Assembly (NCBI GenBank): GCA_021162685.1
Contig: JAGGYF010000015.1
Location: forward strand, 1-49,951
Source: Candidatus Iainarchaeum sp.
Lineage (GTDB): Archaea; B1Sed10-29; WALL01
Reading direction: 5' to 3'
DNA: 49,951 nt
The notes under the pieces were generated by a model. It was not told where the DNA came from. It saw only the letters and a program-made list of their open reading frames with translations, and did not search any database. This document shows positions 41,025 through 49,951 of the stretch, one piece after another (positions within the stretch are counted from its first letter, which is position 1; each line of letters starts with the position of its first letter). The position numbers and the translations under genes are program-made.

Positions 41025-41756
41025 ATGTCTGATGGTGCTTTTATGAACAAACGCATTCTCAAAGTTGTGGAGATGTGCGATATCATCCTTGAGGTAGTGG
41101 ATGCCAGAGATATTGATGGTACAAGGTCAAAAGCACTTGAAAACATTGTGAAAGAAAAAGGAAAGCATCTCCTCATTGTCATAAACAAATGTGACCTTGC
41201 AAAACCAAAAAGGATTCCAAAGAATGCAATACCCTTTAGTGCAAAGAAACGCTGGGGGACAAAAAGGCTTAGAAGTGAGATAAAGAGGATCATGAATAGA
41301 GATTGTTTGGATAAAGTGAAGGTTGGAGTAGTAGGCTATGCAAACACAGGAAAAAGCTCTGTAATCATTGCATTGGGGGGAAAAGCAAAGGCATCTAGCA
41401 GAGCAGGATTTACACGTGGTGAGCAATGGACAAAGATATCAAAGCACATTCTTCTTTTGGACTCACCTGGCATCATACCAAGAGGGGAAGGGGAGAAGAA
41501 ACTTGCAGTAAAGGGCGCCTTGGACGTAACCAAGATAGAGGATGCAGAAGGCGTCGCAATAGAACTACTGAAGAGGATACCAAAGAAATCACTTGTAGAG
41601 GCATATGGTGTTGAGCCCTATAACGACCCAGAAAAGCAGCTCATGGAATTAGCTGGAAAATGGATGATGTTCAGGAAGGGGGCAGAGCTTGACACAGACA
41701 GGGCAGCAAGGAAACTGATAAAAGACTGGCAGAAAGGGAAACTGCGCATTATATGA
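41025..41756 (+). CDS. Circularly permuted GTPase (YlqF/RbgA-like)
   Basis: A ribosome-biogenesis-type GTPase with permuted motif order: G4 (INKCDLAKP) and G5 (PFSAKK) come first, followed by G1 (GYANTGKSS), then G3 (LDSPGIIP). This is the G4-G5-G1-G3 order of the YlqF/RbgA/Nog2 family, which helps large subunit maturation. A short C-terminal extension (LDTDRAARKLIKDWQKGK) follows. Start at 41025 or 41043. Its end overlaps an ATG in the following gene's ORF. Confidence 0.9.
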   Translation: MSDGAFMNKRILKVVEMCDIILEVVDARDIDGTRSKALENIVKEKGKHLLIVINKCDLAKPKRIPKNAIPFSAKKRWGTKRLRSEIKRIMNRDCLDKVKVGVVGYANTGKSSVIIALGGKAKASSRAGFTRGEQWTKISKHILLLDSPGIIPRGEGEKKLAVKGALDVTKIEDAEGVAIELLKRIPKKSLVEAYGVEPYNDPEKQLMELAGKWMMFRKGAELDTDRAARKLIKDWQKGKLRII

Positions 41757-41791
41757 TATATTTAAATATTCTTTTCATCTTATTTCTATTT

Positions 41792-42547
41792 ATGAAAAGA
41801 ACGAACCTTTTTTTGATCATAGGTGCCGTCATAGTATTTTTGTTTTTGATTGGAGCCATGTGGATCATGGCAACACCCAAAGAGGCACCAAGACCACCTC
41901 AAGTACCTGTATGTGGCAATGGCATAATTGAGCCAGGAGAGACGTATCAAACCTGCTGTTTGGATGCTGGATGTCCTGAGGGGTTGGAGTGCATAAACAA
42001 TACGTGTATTACAAGAGAGGCACCAAAAGAGGTTGAAAAAGCAGAAACCACTCTGATAGGGTTTGGCGACGCATTCCTAACAAACAACGTTAGACTGAAT
42101 GAACTGAAAGATATACTTGTTTTGCAAGTACCCAGATTTTCAAATGACTCCGCAGATATAGTTGTCTATTGGATGTTTGGTGAACCTTCACACCTCTCAG
42201 TTGAGCAGGGGAAGAGCATATCAGAGAGATACATACGCTTTACATATCTTGGTATGAGGAATAATGCAGCATTCTTGGTGTTGACAGAAGATACGAAGAT
42301 AGTCAATCTAAAGAAGACATTTGTCCTTCTGTTTGGTGAAGCAGCTAGAGTTAATGGAACAAACGACGTTATAGAGTTTGTTAGTGTTGATGGTGAACCA
42401 CTGGTTAGGACTGGTAAGATAGGAAATCCTGGGAAGTCAAGAAAGGTTGCTGTAGGAGAACCATTTTCATTTGACAATATGAACGCAGAGTTAACATACC
42501 TGAAAGGCGATAAGGCATACTTTGTGGTATGGAGGGGAGAAATATGA
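41792..42547 (+). CDS. Membrane-anchored Cys-rich surface protein, paralogue 1
   Basis: About 251 residues. An N-terminal signal anchor (LFLIIGAVIVFLFLIGAMWI) is followed by a Cys-rich module CGNGIIEPGETYQTCCLD then CPEGLECINNTC, and a beta-rich C-terminal domain of about 150 residues. ATG 41792 was chosen because ATATATTTAAATA lies about 30 nt upstream, giving a leaderless start; the ORF start (41753) is inside the GTPase gene. A paralogue of matching layout is encoded at 46176. Its stop overlaps the next start as ATGA. Confidence 0.7.
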   Translation: MKRTNLFLIIGAVIVFLFLIGAMWIMATPKEAPRPPQVPVCGNGIIEPGETYQTCCLDAGCPEGLECINNTCITREAPKEVEKAETTLIGFGDAFLTNNVRLNELKDILVLQVPRFSNDSADIVVYWMFGEPSHLSVEQGKSISERYIRFTYLGMRNNAAFLVLTEDTKIVNLKKTFVLLFGEAARVNGTNDVIEFVSVDGEPLVRTGKIGNPGKSRKVAVGEPFSFDNMNAELTYLKGDKAYFVVWRGEI

Positions 42548-45500
42548 GAAGAATTTTCTTGTTGATATTGCTCCTTAGTTTGGTAAGCGCTGCTTGTTCT
42601 TCAACCCCTTGTTCAAGTAGAGGATACACAGCTTGTACTGCTAGTGAATATTGTTATTGCAGCAGCACAACAGACTGTGGTGCGACATGGTATGTAGCCA
42701 CATGTAAGTGGACTGGAGGGATTGCTACAGGAAGCTGTTCAGTAGATTCTAAGACATCAACACAATGTACCTCTGACCAGAGATGCAGCTATAGCAAAGG
42801 TGGATGCTATGATGCTCTTGCATGTTACGCAGACATAGATGTAGCAAGCATTTCAATCCAAGGCGTGAATGCAAACAACGAGATAAAGGAGGGCACAATA
42901 ACTGTAAAGGTTACAGTAAAAAACAATGGAGGAATTAGTGGAAGCAGTACAATCTATGTCTATGTACGTGACAACGATTTCACAAGTATTGATGATTTGA
43001 CAGGTGTAGCTGAATGTGAAATATCAACAGGAACAATATCTGCTGGCTCATCAGTAACAAAGTCATGTAATGTAAATATAGATGTTGCAACACCTCAAAC
43101 AAGATACTTTGCTGCAAAGGTATCTGGTGGTAGTGCAAGAGCAGCAGACCCGGCAGATAATTGGAAGAAAACAAATGCTAAGATTGTGGAATGTTTCTAT
43201 AATACCGATTGTAATGCCAATGAATACTGCTCTGATCAAGTAGCTCCAGGAGATTGTAGATCATGTCCGGGAGCAAAGTGTTGTACTCAGTGGGATACCT
43301 GGCCAACAAGGTACGATTTTTCTCAGCCGAGCGATTGCTGTGATACATGCATTGTATACTTTGATACGAGCAACCATTGCGCTATGTATGTTGAACAATG
43401 CGGATATGATTGTTATGAGTGTAACGCGTATCCATCATCAGATTACTGCAGAGACTGCGACCCCGGTTCTACAGAAAGCCGGTCCTGCCCTTCAGACTGT
43501 ACAGATGTTGGAGCATGTTCATGTGGAACACAATCAAGAACATGCGATTCAAGTGGCCAGTGGGGGGACTGGAGCACTTGTACTGGCTATGTTGGACCTT
43601 CTGATGAAGTCTGTAATGGTATAGATGATGATTGTGATGGAGACATAGACGAAGGTGTTAAGAACACATACTACGAAGACGCAGATGGAGATGGATATGG
43701 AAATGCATCAGTAACTACTCAGGCATGTACTGCACCATCTGGTTATGTCTCAAACAATTTAGATTGTAATGATAACAATGCAGACATCCACCCAGGAGCA
43801 ACCGAGATTTGTAACGGAGAAGATGACGACTGTGATAACTCAATTGATGAAGGATTATCCATAGCATGTTCTTCTGATTCTGATTGTGGAACAGATGGTT
43901 GTTACTTCAACAGATACAGGAATTATTTTTGTGTAAACGCAGGTAACTGTTCATCATCTTGTACACATGTAACAGAGTCAGATAATGATGATGACGGATA
44001 CTCCCCTTCATGTGGCGACTGTAATGACTCTGATGCAAATGTACATCCTGGTGTGACAGATACATGTGATGGGATAGACAATGACTGTGATAACTTAATA
44101 GATGAAGATGCAAATTGTCCTTCTTATGAACAAGATGGACCTTATTGTTATTATAATGGGTTCTGTAATGGAACATCTGGTTGTGCTTTTGCTTCAGAAC
44201 AGTTCATAGCAGCAGTATCTGCCTATTATGAGAGTAATGGTGTATGCTATTATGGTTGTACAAGAACATGTACTGAGAATGGTTGGGTCAGAGATGATAG
44301 TACCTGCTCATCTGAGACAATAGATGATGGAGACCCATGCACAACAGATACATGTACAGCTTCTGGTGTAACCCATACCAACTGGTGTGAGCCAGAGGTA
44401 TGTGACGATGATATAGATAATGATGGGGACGGCTTAATTGATTGTCAAGATGACGATTGCCCTGCACCTGATTGTCCGACATGTCAATATGCTGCATGTG
44501 ACCAAACTACATATGATTGGTATTGCGAGAATTCTCCAACTACAGAGGAATGTGGGACATCCAATTGCCCAGATGATTATTGCTATTGGTCTGGTGGGAA
44601 GTTATACTGGAAAAATTATCCAGAAACATGTACAAGATATTGCGATGGATCTGGTTCATGCGCAGGTTGTACATGTTCTGCCACAACCACACAATGTGTT
44701 GCATATGGCTGTTGTGTCACAGCATGTTCTGATTCAACAGGATGTTATACAAAAGCAGGAACATGCTCAGATGTGTGTTCTTCATCGTCCCTCACAACAG
44801 GTAGAACGTGTTCTGGTTGTGGGTCAAATGGAGCTACTGGGAGCTGTGGTGGAGGTTCAGTGAAATATTGTACTTCTTCTGATTATACAGAGTGTGAGCA
44901 GGCAAGTTGTGGTGGCAATACATACTATTGTACTGATGAATCTGGGACTTGGCAATGGCAAACAACCAGTAAAAAATGCACAAATGACTGTCCAACAGCT
45001 TCAGCCAGTTCGAACACAACATCCATAAAGGTTGGGGAATCTGTATCCTTTGATGGTTCAAATAGCAATGATCCAGATGGGGACACGTTAAGCTATGTAT
45101 GGGACTTTGGAGATGGCACAACATCAACAGAACAAAATCCAACACATACATTTAGTTCAAGCGGAAGCTATACAGTAACACTAACTGTAAGCGATGGCTT
45201 CTGTACAGATAATGATACACTGACAGTTCAGGTAGCTAGTCTAGTGCCCCCAACCGTATCAATTTCCGCAGATCCGACATCTGGATATGCTCCTCTTAGT
45301 GTAACATTTTCATGCACTGCAAGCGACTCAGACGGAACGATTGTAAGCTATCTATGGGACTTTGGTGATGGAGTAACAAGCACACATGATTGTAGTTCAC
45401 CTTTCACACACACCTATTCTAGCGAAGGCACATACACAGTAACACTAAAAGTTACAGATGATGACTTGCAAGAAGCAAGTGATACAGTTACCATAAACGC

Positions 45501-46179
45501 AACACAGTCATTTCCAGACTTTATCATATCATCTATAACAGTAGACAATTCAACCCCAGTGCTAGGACAGAACGTACAAGTGGATGTTACTGTTGAGAAT
45601 ATTGGACATGCAGATGTTGTTGGGGATGTAGGTATAGAATTGAGAGATGGAGGGACATACCACAAAACAATTACAGACCTCGCAGTTAATTCCTCTAAAC
45701 TCGTTTCATTTACGTGGAGCAGTGGAATACCAGGCAATTATACATTAGTTGCAACAGCTGACTACAACAGCGTTTACCAAGAAGAAAGCGAGACAAATAA
45801 CAATGCAACATTGCAAATAAGAGTAAATGCACCACCAACAGCAAACGCTGGCTCTGACATAAACGCATACGAAGGAGATACTGTCATATTAAACGGAACA
45901 TGTACAGATGACAATCAAATAGTATCATGCCAATGGTATGAAGGAGACACGTTATTGGGAGACAACCCCTACTCTTATGACACAACAGGAAAGGCTGGAA
46001 CACACACACTAACATTAAAAGCAACAGATAACGATGGACTAACAGACACAGATGATATGGTATTGACTGTTCAGTCATTACAATGTACGATAAATATGAA
46101 TCTCTCAGGTCCAGAAACACTTGCATTGTTTGAGCCAGGCTTATGGGATGCAAGTGGTACAGAGGTGGTGTGCCCATGA
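42544..46179 (+). CDS. Large secreted protein with MopE-like metal-binding repeats, PKD and CARDB domains
   Basis: A 1211-residue Cys-rich extracellular protein. A signal peptide (FLLILLLSLVSA) ends at a lipobox-like AAC. A CARDB-like domain (about 95-190) is followed by Cys-rich modules and two to three putative metal-binding repeats such as CNGIDDDCDGDIDEG with DADGDGYGN and DCNDNNADIHPGA (MopE type). More Cys-rich stretches then two PKD domains (WDFGDGTTS, WDFGDGVTS), a second CARDB and a final Ig/PKD-like domain follow. Asp-rich DxDxDG loops suggest Ca binding. ATG 42544 follows GGAGAAAT; it overlaps both neighbours in an operon of four surface proteins. Confidence 0.82.
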   Translation: MRRIFLLILLLSLVSAACSSTPCSSRGYTACTASEYCYCSSTTDCGATWYVATCKWTGGIATGSCSVDSKTSTQCTSDQRCSYSKGGCYDALACYADIDVASISIQGVNANNEIKEGTITVKVTVKNNGGISGSSTIYVYVRDNDFTSIDDLTGVAECEISTGTISAGSSVTKSCNVNIDVATPQTRYFAAKVSGGSARAADPADNWKKTNAKIVECFYNTDCNANEYCSDQVAPGDCRSCPGAKCCTQWDTWPTRYDFSQPSDCCDTCIVYFDTSNHCAMYVEQCGYDCYECNAYPSSDYCRDCDPGSTESRSCPSDCTDVGACSCGTQSRTCDSSGQWGDWSTCTGYVGPSDEVCNGIDDDCDGDIDEGVKNTYYEDADGDGYGNASVTTQACTAPSGYVSNNLDCNDNNADIHPGATEICNGEDDDCDNSIDEGLSIACSSDSDCGTDGCYFNRYRNYFCVNAGNCSSSCTHVTESDNDDDGYSPSCGDCNDSDANVHPGVTDTCDGIDNDCDNLIDEDANCPSYEQDGPYCYYNGFCNGTSGCAFASEQFIAAVSAYYESNGVCYYGCTRTCTENGWVRDDSTCSSETIDDGDPCTTDTCTASGVTHTNWCEPEVCDDDIDNDGDGLIDCQDDDCPAPDCPTCQYAACDQTTYDWYCENSPTTEECGTSNCPDDYCYWSGGKLYWKNYPETCTRYCDGSGSCAGCTCSATTTQCVAYGCCVTACSDSTGCYTKAGTCSDVCSSSSLTTGRTCSGCGSNGATGSCGGGSVKYCTSSDYTECEQASCGGNTYYCTDESGTWQWQTTSKKCTNDCPTASASSNTTSIKVGESVSFDGSNSNDPDGDTLSYVWDFGDGTTSTEQNPTHTFSSSGSYTVTLTVSDGFCTDNDTLTVQVASLVPPTVSISADPTSGYAPLSVTFSCTASDSDGTIVSYLWDFGDGVTSTHDCSSPFTHTYSSEGTYTVTLKVTDDDLQEASDTVTINATQSFPDFIISSITVDNSTPVLGQNVQVDVTVENIGHADVVGDVGIELRDGGTYHKTITDLAVNSSKLVSFTWSSGIPGNYTLVATADYNSVYQEESETNNNATLQIRVNAPPTANAGSDINAYEGDTVILNGTCTDDNQIVSCQWYEGDTLLGDNPYSYDTTGKAGTHTLTLKATDNDGLTDTDDMVLTVQSLQCTINMNLSGPETLALFEPGLWDASGTEVVCP

Positions 46180-46910
46180 TAAGCGAAAGCACGTTGAAAA
46201 AGATCGTTGCGTTGCAAGTCATACTCATCTTTTTAATACTTGGCTTCTGGTTCTATCAGATACAACCCAAACCAGAACAATTGCCAACATGTGGAAATGG
46301 AGTCATAGACGAAAACGAGAACCAGATAACATGTTGTCTGGACGCAGGATGCAACAAAGGGTATCATTGTGTAAACAATATGTGCGTTGAGATTGCAGGC
46401 TCAGCAAAAAGCATTGGGTACCCAGACCTTTTTGTTGATATGAACAGACCATTCAAGATTAGAGAAGGACAAACAGCAGACTTGGGCATGGTGCGCTTGA
46501 CATTGATAGATGCAGAGGAGATGAGGATAAAGTTGGAATGGCCAGCAGTTACAACAGAGCATATGCTTACGGAAGGAACACCTTTGATTGAGAACTTTGT
46601 AAAGTTTGAAGTTATAAGCAGGAGCAATGATTATGTCATGCTTTTGGCTACTGATATCGCAAGAAAGGTAGAAGTTGGAAAAACATTCATATTAAAAGAA
46701 AACAATGTTGTTTCGGTAGAAGATGTGAGGATAAAGCTAGATGAGGTAGCAAATGGCAGAGCATCTGTCACAATTGTTTTGGATGGTGCAGTTACGAAGA
46801 AAACCCTTTCAGTAGGAGGGAAGGTGCAAGTCGGAGAGTACACATTGATGTATGTTTATCCAGGTAAGCTTGGAGATGTATTTGTGGTTGAGAAAGGAGG
46901 CGTTGCGTGA
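46176..46910 (+). CDS. Membrane-anchored Cys-rich surface protein, paralogue 2
   Basis: About 244 residues from ATG 46176, which overlaps the preceding stop as ATGA. A signal anchor (IVALQVILIFLILGFWFY) is followed by CGNGVIDENENQITCCLD then CNKGYHCVNNMC, the same six-Cys module as in paralogue 1, and a beta-rich C-terminal domain that includes VGKTFILKENN (paralogue 1 has VGKTFVLL-like order). The two paralogues flank the giant protein, suggesting that they work with the large neighbours as membrane-proximal partners. The role is unknown. Confidence 0.72.
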   Translation: MISESTLKKIVALQVILIFLILGFWFYQIQPKPEQLPTCGNGVIDENENQITCCLDAGCNKGYHCVNNMCVEIAGSAKSIGYPDLFVDMNRPFKIREGQTADLGMVRLTLIDAEEMRIKLEWPAVTTEHMLTEGTPLIENFVKFEVISRSNDYVMLLATDIARKVEVGKTFILKENNVVSVEDVRIKLDEVANGRASVTIVLDGAVTKKTLSVGGKVQVGEYTLMYVYPGKLGDVFVVEKGGVA

Positions 46911-49900
46911 TGAGAGTATGGCCATTTTTGATTATTGTGATGTTTTTTGGAATGGTATGGGCCACTGCAGGCGCATGGCCTTTCTTTTCTCACGATTTAA
47001 GGCGCACTGGTTTAAGTCCATATAGTACGAGCGATAATCCAGGCACCCTCAAATGGAAATTCAAAACAGACAGTTGGGTTGAGTCATCCCCTGCAATCTC
47101 CTCAGACGGCACAATCTACTTCGGCTCAGGTGACTATTACCTCTATGCCCTCTATCCAAACGGCACCCTCAAATGGAAATACAGAACAGGCGGTGCTATT
47201 GGTTCATCCCCTGCAATCTCCTCAGACGGCACAATCTACTTCGGCTCATATGACTATTATCTCTACGCTCTCAACCCAGACGGCACCCTCAAATGGAAAT
47301 ACGAAACAGGCAGTCCAGTTTTTTCATCCCCTGCAATCTCCTCAGGCGGCACAATCTACTTCGGCTCACGTGACAATTACCTCTATGCCCTCTATCCAAA
47401 CGGCACCCTCAAATGGAAATACGAAACAGGCAGTCCAGTTTTTTCATCCCCTGCAATAGCATCAGATGGCACAATCTACTTCGGCTCAGATGACCATTAC
47501 CTCTATGCCCTCTATCCAAACGGCACCCTCAAATGGAAATTCAAAACAGACAGTTGGGTTGAGTCATCCCCTGCAATCTCCTCAGACGGCACAATCTACT
47601 TCGGCTCAAATGACAATTACCTCTATGCCCTCTATCCAAACGGCACCCTCAAATGGAAATTCAAAACAGGTAGTTATGTTTACTCATCCCCTGCAATAGC
47701 ATCAGACGGCACAATCTACTTCGGCTCAGACGATGATTACCTCTATGCCCTCAACCCAGATGGCACCCTCAAATGGAAATTCAAAACAAATAATTATGTT
47801 TTGTCATCCCCTGCAATAGCATCAGACGGCACAATCTACTTCGGCTCAGATGACCATTACCTCTATGCTATCGGTTTAACCCCCGGTTTGAATCTCGCTC
47901 CAAACATAGATATTCCAGATCAGAGTGGGCAGGTGGGTGTTGCGTTTCCAGACAATTTCGTTGATTTGTGGCAATATACGGATGACGAAGAAGATAGCGA
48001 CGATGCATTATCGTTTGAAATAACCACACAGTCAGATACAAGCATTACCCAATGTGCAATAGTTTCCAACAGATATATAGATTGTACAACACCAACAAAG
48101 GCAGGATTTACTGATATAACAGTAAATGTTACAGATACGGGCGGGGCATCCTCCCTGGATACGTTCAGGATAACTGTAAGTTCAACGAGTCCACCAACAT
48201 GTTCATTTACAGCAAATCCAGAGTCAGGAGATGCACCTCTGACAGTGCAATTTGATGCATCTGGAACAACGGGTCCAAGACCAATTGTTTCATATATATG
48301 GGACTTCGGCGATGGAGCGTCTGATTCTGGCATTACAACAAGCCATGAATATACTGCGGTGGATACATTTACAGCTACGTTAACTGCAACAGATGACAGT
48401 GGAGGGACATGTACTGCAACAAAAACAATAACGACAACATTGCCCACTGATGCAACAGGACCTGTTGCAGTGATTAGTGCAGACCCTACATCTGGATATG
48501 CTCCTCTAACTGTGTCCTTTGATGGTTCAGGAAGCCATGATGATGCAGGTATAATATGGTATGCATGGGACTTTGGTGATGGAGAGACAAGTGGAGATCA
48601 TGATATGATTGCAGCAGAGCATACCTATTATGATTATGGAACATATACTGCAACATTGACAGTGACTAATGAGTGGGGCATATCAGATAGTGATTCTGTT
48701 GAGATAGATACAACGATGTGCGAGCCAACAGAGATTGTTAAGTATATATGGGATTGGGGAGACGGTACGACTGAGGAAACAACAACAGATACAGCAACAC
48801 ATGCATATACACAGCCAGGGACATACACTATAACATTGACAGCAGTGGATTCATGTGGAAACGAAAACTCAACTACATGGGATGTGACCGTAGAGACAGA
48901 ATATCCTGTTGCAAATGCGGGTCCAGATCAAGTAGTTGATATATCTAAAACAAGTGAGGCAACACTAAACGGTTCTCTTTCGTATGCAACTGGAGGGAAG
49001 ACATTAGTGGATTATACTTGGGATGCAGATTATCCAAACGGCGTAATGGAGAGCGGTGAGATAACAACGCACGTTTACAATGAACCAGGCTTGTATACTG
49101 TGTTTTTGAATGTTTCTGATTCAGATGGGTTATGGGACAATCTATTTGACGAGAATAATACGGCGAAAGTTGCGGTATTTAATTACTCTGAGGAAAACCC
49201 AGACCTTGCAGTAACATCTGGAGGTATAGACTTCTCAGATGATTTTGTTAATGCAGGTGATGACATAGATATAGTCATAGATGTATTTAACTTAGGAGGC
49301 CAAGCGGCAGATTCCTATGTAAGTATCAGCTGGATAGATATGTATGGTGAGAAGTATAGTGCGGGTTCAAAGAGCGTTCACGTGGGAACATTTGACTATA
49401 CATCTGTTAAATTCTATGGTGTAAATGTGCCTGCGGATACTGTTGCACTTAAAGTTTATGTTAAGCCCGTTGAGAACGAGACAAATATTGATAATAATAA
49501 GGCGCAGAGGAAGATTTATGTTAACAATAGACCAAACGCAGTTGCGCAGGCAGAACCCGGATATCAGCCAGAGGTAACAAATCCATACTTCCAGTTTTAT
49601 GGCTATAGGTCAACAGATGATGAGGATTGCCCAGATTACACAGACCAAGATAACTGCAACTTAAAATACTTCTGGGATTTTGGTGATGGAACGTACTCAT
49701 CTGAGGTAAATCCAACCCATGGCTATTCTTTTAATGTTAGCATATACAGGGTCAGATTGGACGTATGGGATTCAGAGGGAGCGAAGGACACGGGGTATGT
49801 TGTTGTTGGAGTGGGTATTGCACCTGAGGGCGTTTTAGGATATGACTTGTATGCAGAAGAGATTAGTTTAAAAAGAGCACCAATTGTTGGTAGAGAGAAC

Positions 49901-49951
49901 GAGATAGTTGCCAAGGTTTCAAATATTGGAAATAATACAAGCCCTGCATTT
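46910..49951 (+). CDS. Secreted beta-propeller / multi-PKD surface protein (3' end outside window)
   Basis: Open for 1014 codons to the right edge, so it is missing from the ORF track. ATG 46910 overlaps the preceding stop (TGATG). A signal peptide (FLIIVMFFGMVWATAGA) precedes seven 40-residue PQQ/BamB-like repeats with GTLKWK and GTIYFGS, likely forming one propeller. An Ig-like linker (LAPNIDIPDQSG) follows, then PKD domains (WDFGDGAS, WDFGDGETS, WDWGDGTTE, WDADYPNG), a CARDB domain and a further PKD domain (WDFGDGTYS). It may bind carbohydrate or protein outside the cell. Confidence 0.85.
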   Translation, partial: MRVWPFLIIVMFFGMVWATAGAWPFFSHDLRRTGLSPYSTSDNPGTLKWKFKTDSWVESSPAISSDGTIYFGSGDYYLYALYPNGTLKWKYRTGGAIGSSPAISSDGTIYFGSYDYYLYALNPDGTLKWKYETGSPVFSSPAISSGGTIYFGSRDNYLYALYPNGTLKWKYETGSPVFSSPAIASDGTIYFGSDDHYLYALYPNGTLKWKFKTDSWVESSPAISSDGTIYFGSNDNYLYALYPNGTLKWKFKTGSYVYSSPAIASDGTIYFGSDDDYLYALNPDGTLKWKFKTNNYVLSSPAIASDGTIYFGSDDHYLYAIGLTPGLNLAPNIDIPDQSGQVGVAFPDNFVDLWQYTDDEEDSDDALSFEITTQSDTSITQCAIVSNRYIDCTTPTKAGFTDITVNVTDTGGASSLDTFRITVSSTSPPTCSFTANPESGDAPLTVQFDASGTTGPRPIVSYIWDFGDGASDSGITTSHEYTAVDTFTATLTATDDSGGTCTATKTITTTLPTDATGPVAVISADPTSGYAPLTVSFDGSGSHDDAGIIWYAWDFGDGETSGDHDMIAAEHTYYDYGTYTATLTVTNEWGISDSDSVEIDTTMCEPTEIVKYIWDWGDGTTEETTTDTATHAYTQPGTYTITLTAVDSCGNENSTTWDVTVETEYPVANAGPDQVVDISKTSEATLNGSLSYATGGKTLVDYTWDADYPNGVMESGEITTHVYNEPGLYTVFLNVSDSDGLWDNLFDENNTAKVAVFNYSEENPDLAVTSGGIDFSDDFVNAGDDIDIVIDVFNLGGQAADSYVSISWIDMYGEKYSAGSKSVHVGTFDYTSVKFYGVNVPADTVALKVYVKPVENETNIDNNKAQRKIYVNNRPNAVAQAEPGYQPEVTNPYFQFYGYRSTDDEDCPDYTDQDNCNLKYFWDFGDGTYSSEVNPTHGYSFNVSIYRVRLDVWDSEGAKDTGYVVVGVGIAPEGVLGYDLYAEEISLKRAPIVGRENEIVAKVSNIGNNTSPAF
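47042..47880 (+). repeat. Seven tandem 120-bp repeats (40-aa beta-propeller blades)
   Basis: GGCACCCTCAAATGGAAA recurs at an exact 120-nt period at 47042, 47162, 47282, 47402, 47522, 47642 and 47762. Units are nearly identical in most positions, with differences confined mainly to two short windows per unit (after AAACAG or AAACA and after GGCTCA). Unit 5 repeats the first unit almost exactly for some 85 nt, suggesting gene conversion. Codons such as ACC CTC and TCC CCT are more C-rich than in neighbouring genes. Confidence 0.92.

Noticed and set aside
47079-47699. Plus-strand repeat ORFs in another frame of the 120-bp repeat
   Set aside because: These are out-of-frame readings of the propeller repeats; the real frame is open from 46910 to the edge.
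47042-47880. CRISPR array
   Set aside because: Period is regular, but the units are almost wholly repeated, are in frame and code for beta-propeller blades; there are no unique spacers.
47920-48447. 175-aa minus-strand ORF
   Set aside because: It lies antisense to PKD domains of the giant surface protein and reflects their codon pattern.

Overview
This window is archaeal. It encodes a eukaryote-like primase (PriL and PriS) with a GINS subunit, archaeal ribosomal proteins eL42 and eS27, aIF2 alpha, Nop10, aRF1, archaeal TruD, GatD/GatE, Hjc, EndoQ and a methanococcal-type S-layer protein. It also has two inteins and many TATA boxes about 25-30 nt before start codons, the usual arrangement for leaderless transcripts. 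The DNA is AT-rich and tightly packed, with many ATGA or TGATG gene overlaps. Surface proteins with PKD, CARDB and metal-binding DGD repeats, together with small generic informational operons, suggest a DPANN or deep euryarchaeal lineage. That placement is an inference; there is no rRNA here to test it.

Left part (1-10.3 kb): the tail of a secreted protein with a decayed copy of its own 3' end; a COG2108 radical SAM gene divergent from sppA; a replication operon (small broken ORF, priL, priS, GINS); the conserved translation operon rpl44e-rps27e-aif2a-nop10-pbaB; a small coiled-coil pair; then EndoQ with an alpha/beta hydrolase.

Middle (10.3-29.7 kb): a long minus-strand run with Hjc, unknown proteins, a VTT membrane protein, hisS, hutH, tRNA-His and an Asp/Glu racemase flanked by two AbrB-like fragments. 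Next come an intein-bearing AmrS-type radical SAM gene, BofA-like and HTH/DUF4405 genes, and the S-layer gene with a long structured leader and a clear terminator. These are followed by a frameshifted DUF4143-type ATPase, a secreted unknown, truD, and aRF1 interrupted by an intein exactly at GGQ.

Right part (29.7-50 kb): pyrH-coaD-gatD-UPF0200-gatE-ThiI-like-DUF1003 run as one plus-strand operon. A minus-strand sulfur-transfer operon follows (ThiS/SAMP-like carrier, amidohydrolase, TtuA-like thiolase, aminotransferase), then nitroreductase, AIM24 and a permuted GTPase. The end is a four-gene, translationally coupled surface operon: two paralogous Cys-rich membrane-anchored proteins, a 1.2-kaa PKD/metal-binding protein, and a protein with seven near-identical 120-bp beta-propeller repeats that runs off the right edge.

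Most noteworthy are the histidine-themed cluster (tRNA-His, hutH with Ala-Cys-Gly in place of Ala-Ser-Gly, hisS) with a partial tRNA-His copy in the hutH leader; the two inteins placed in catalytic motifs; a ThiI homologue that has lost its PP-loop; the bistable-looking S-layer leader; and the homogenised propeller repeat. No CRISPR array, transposase or rRNA was seen.
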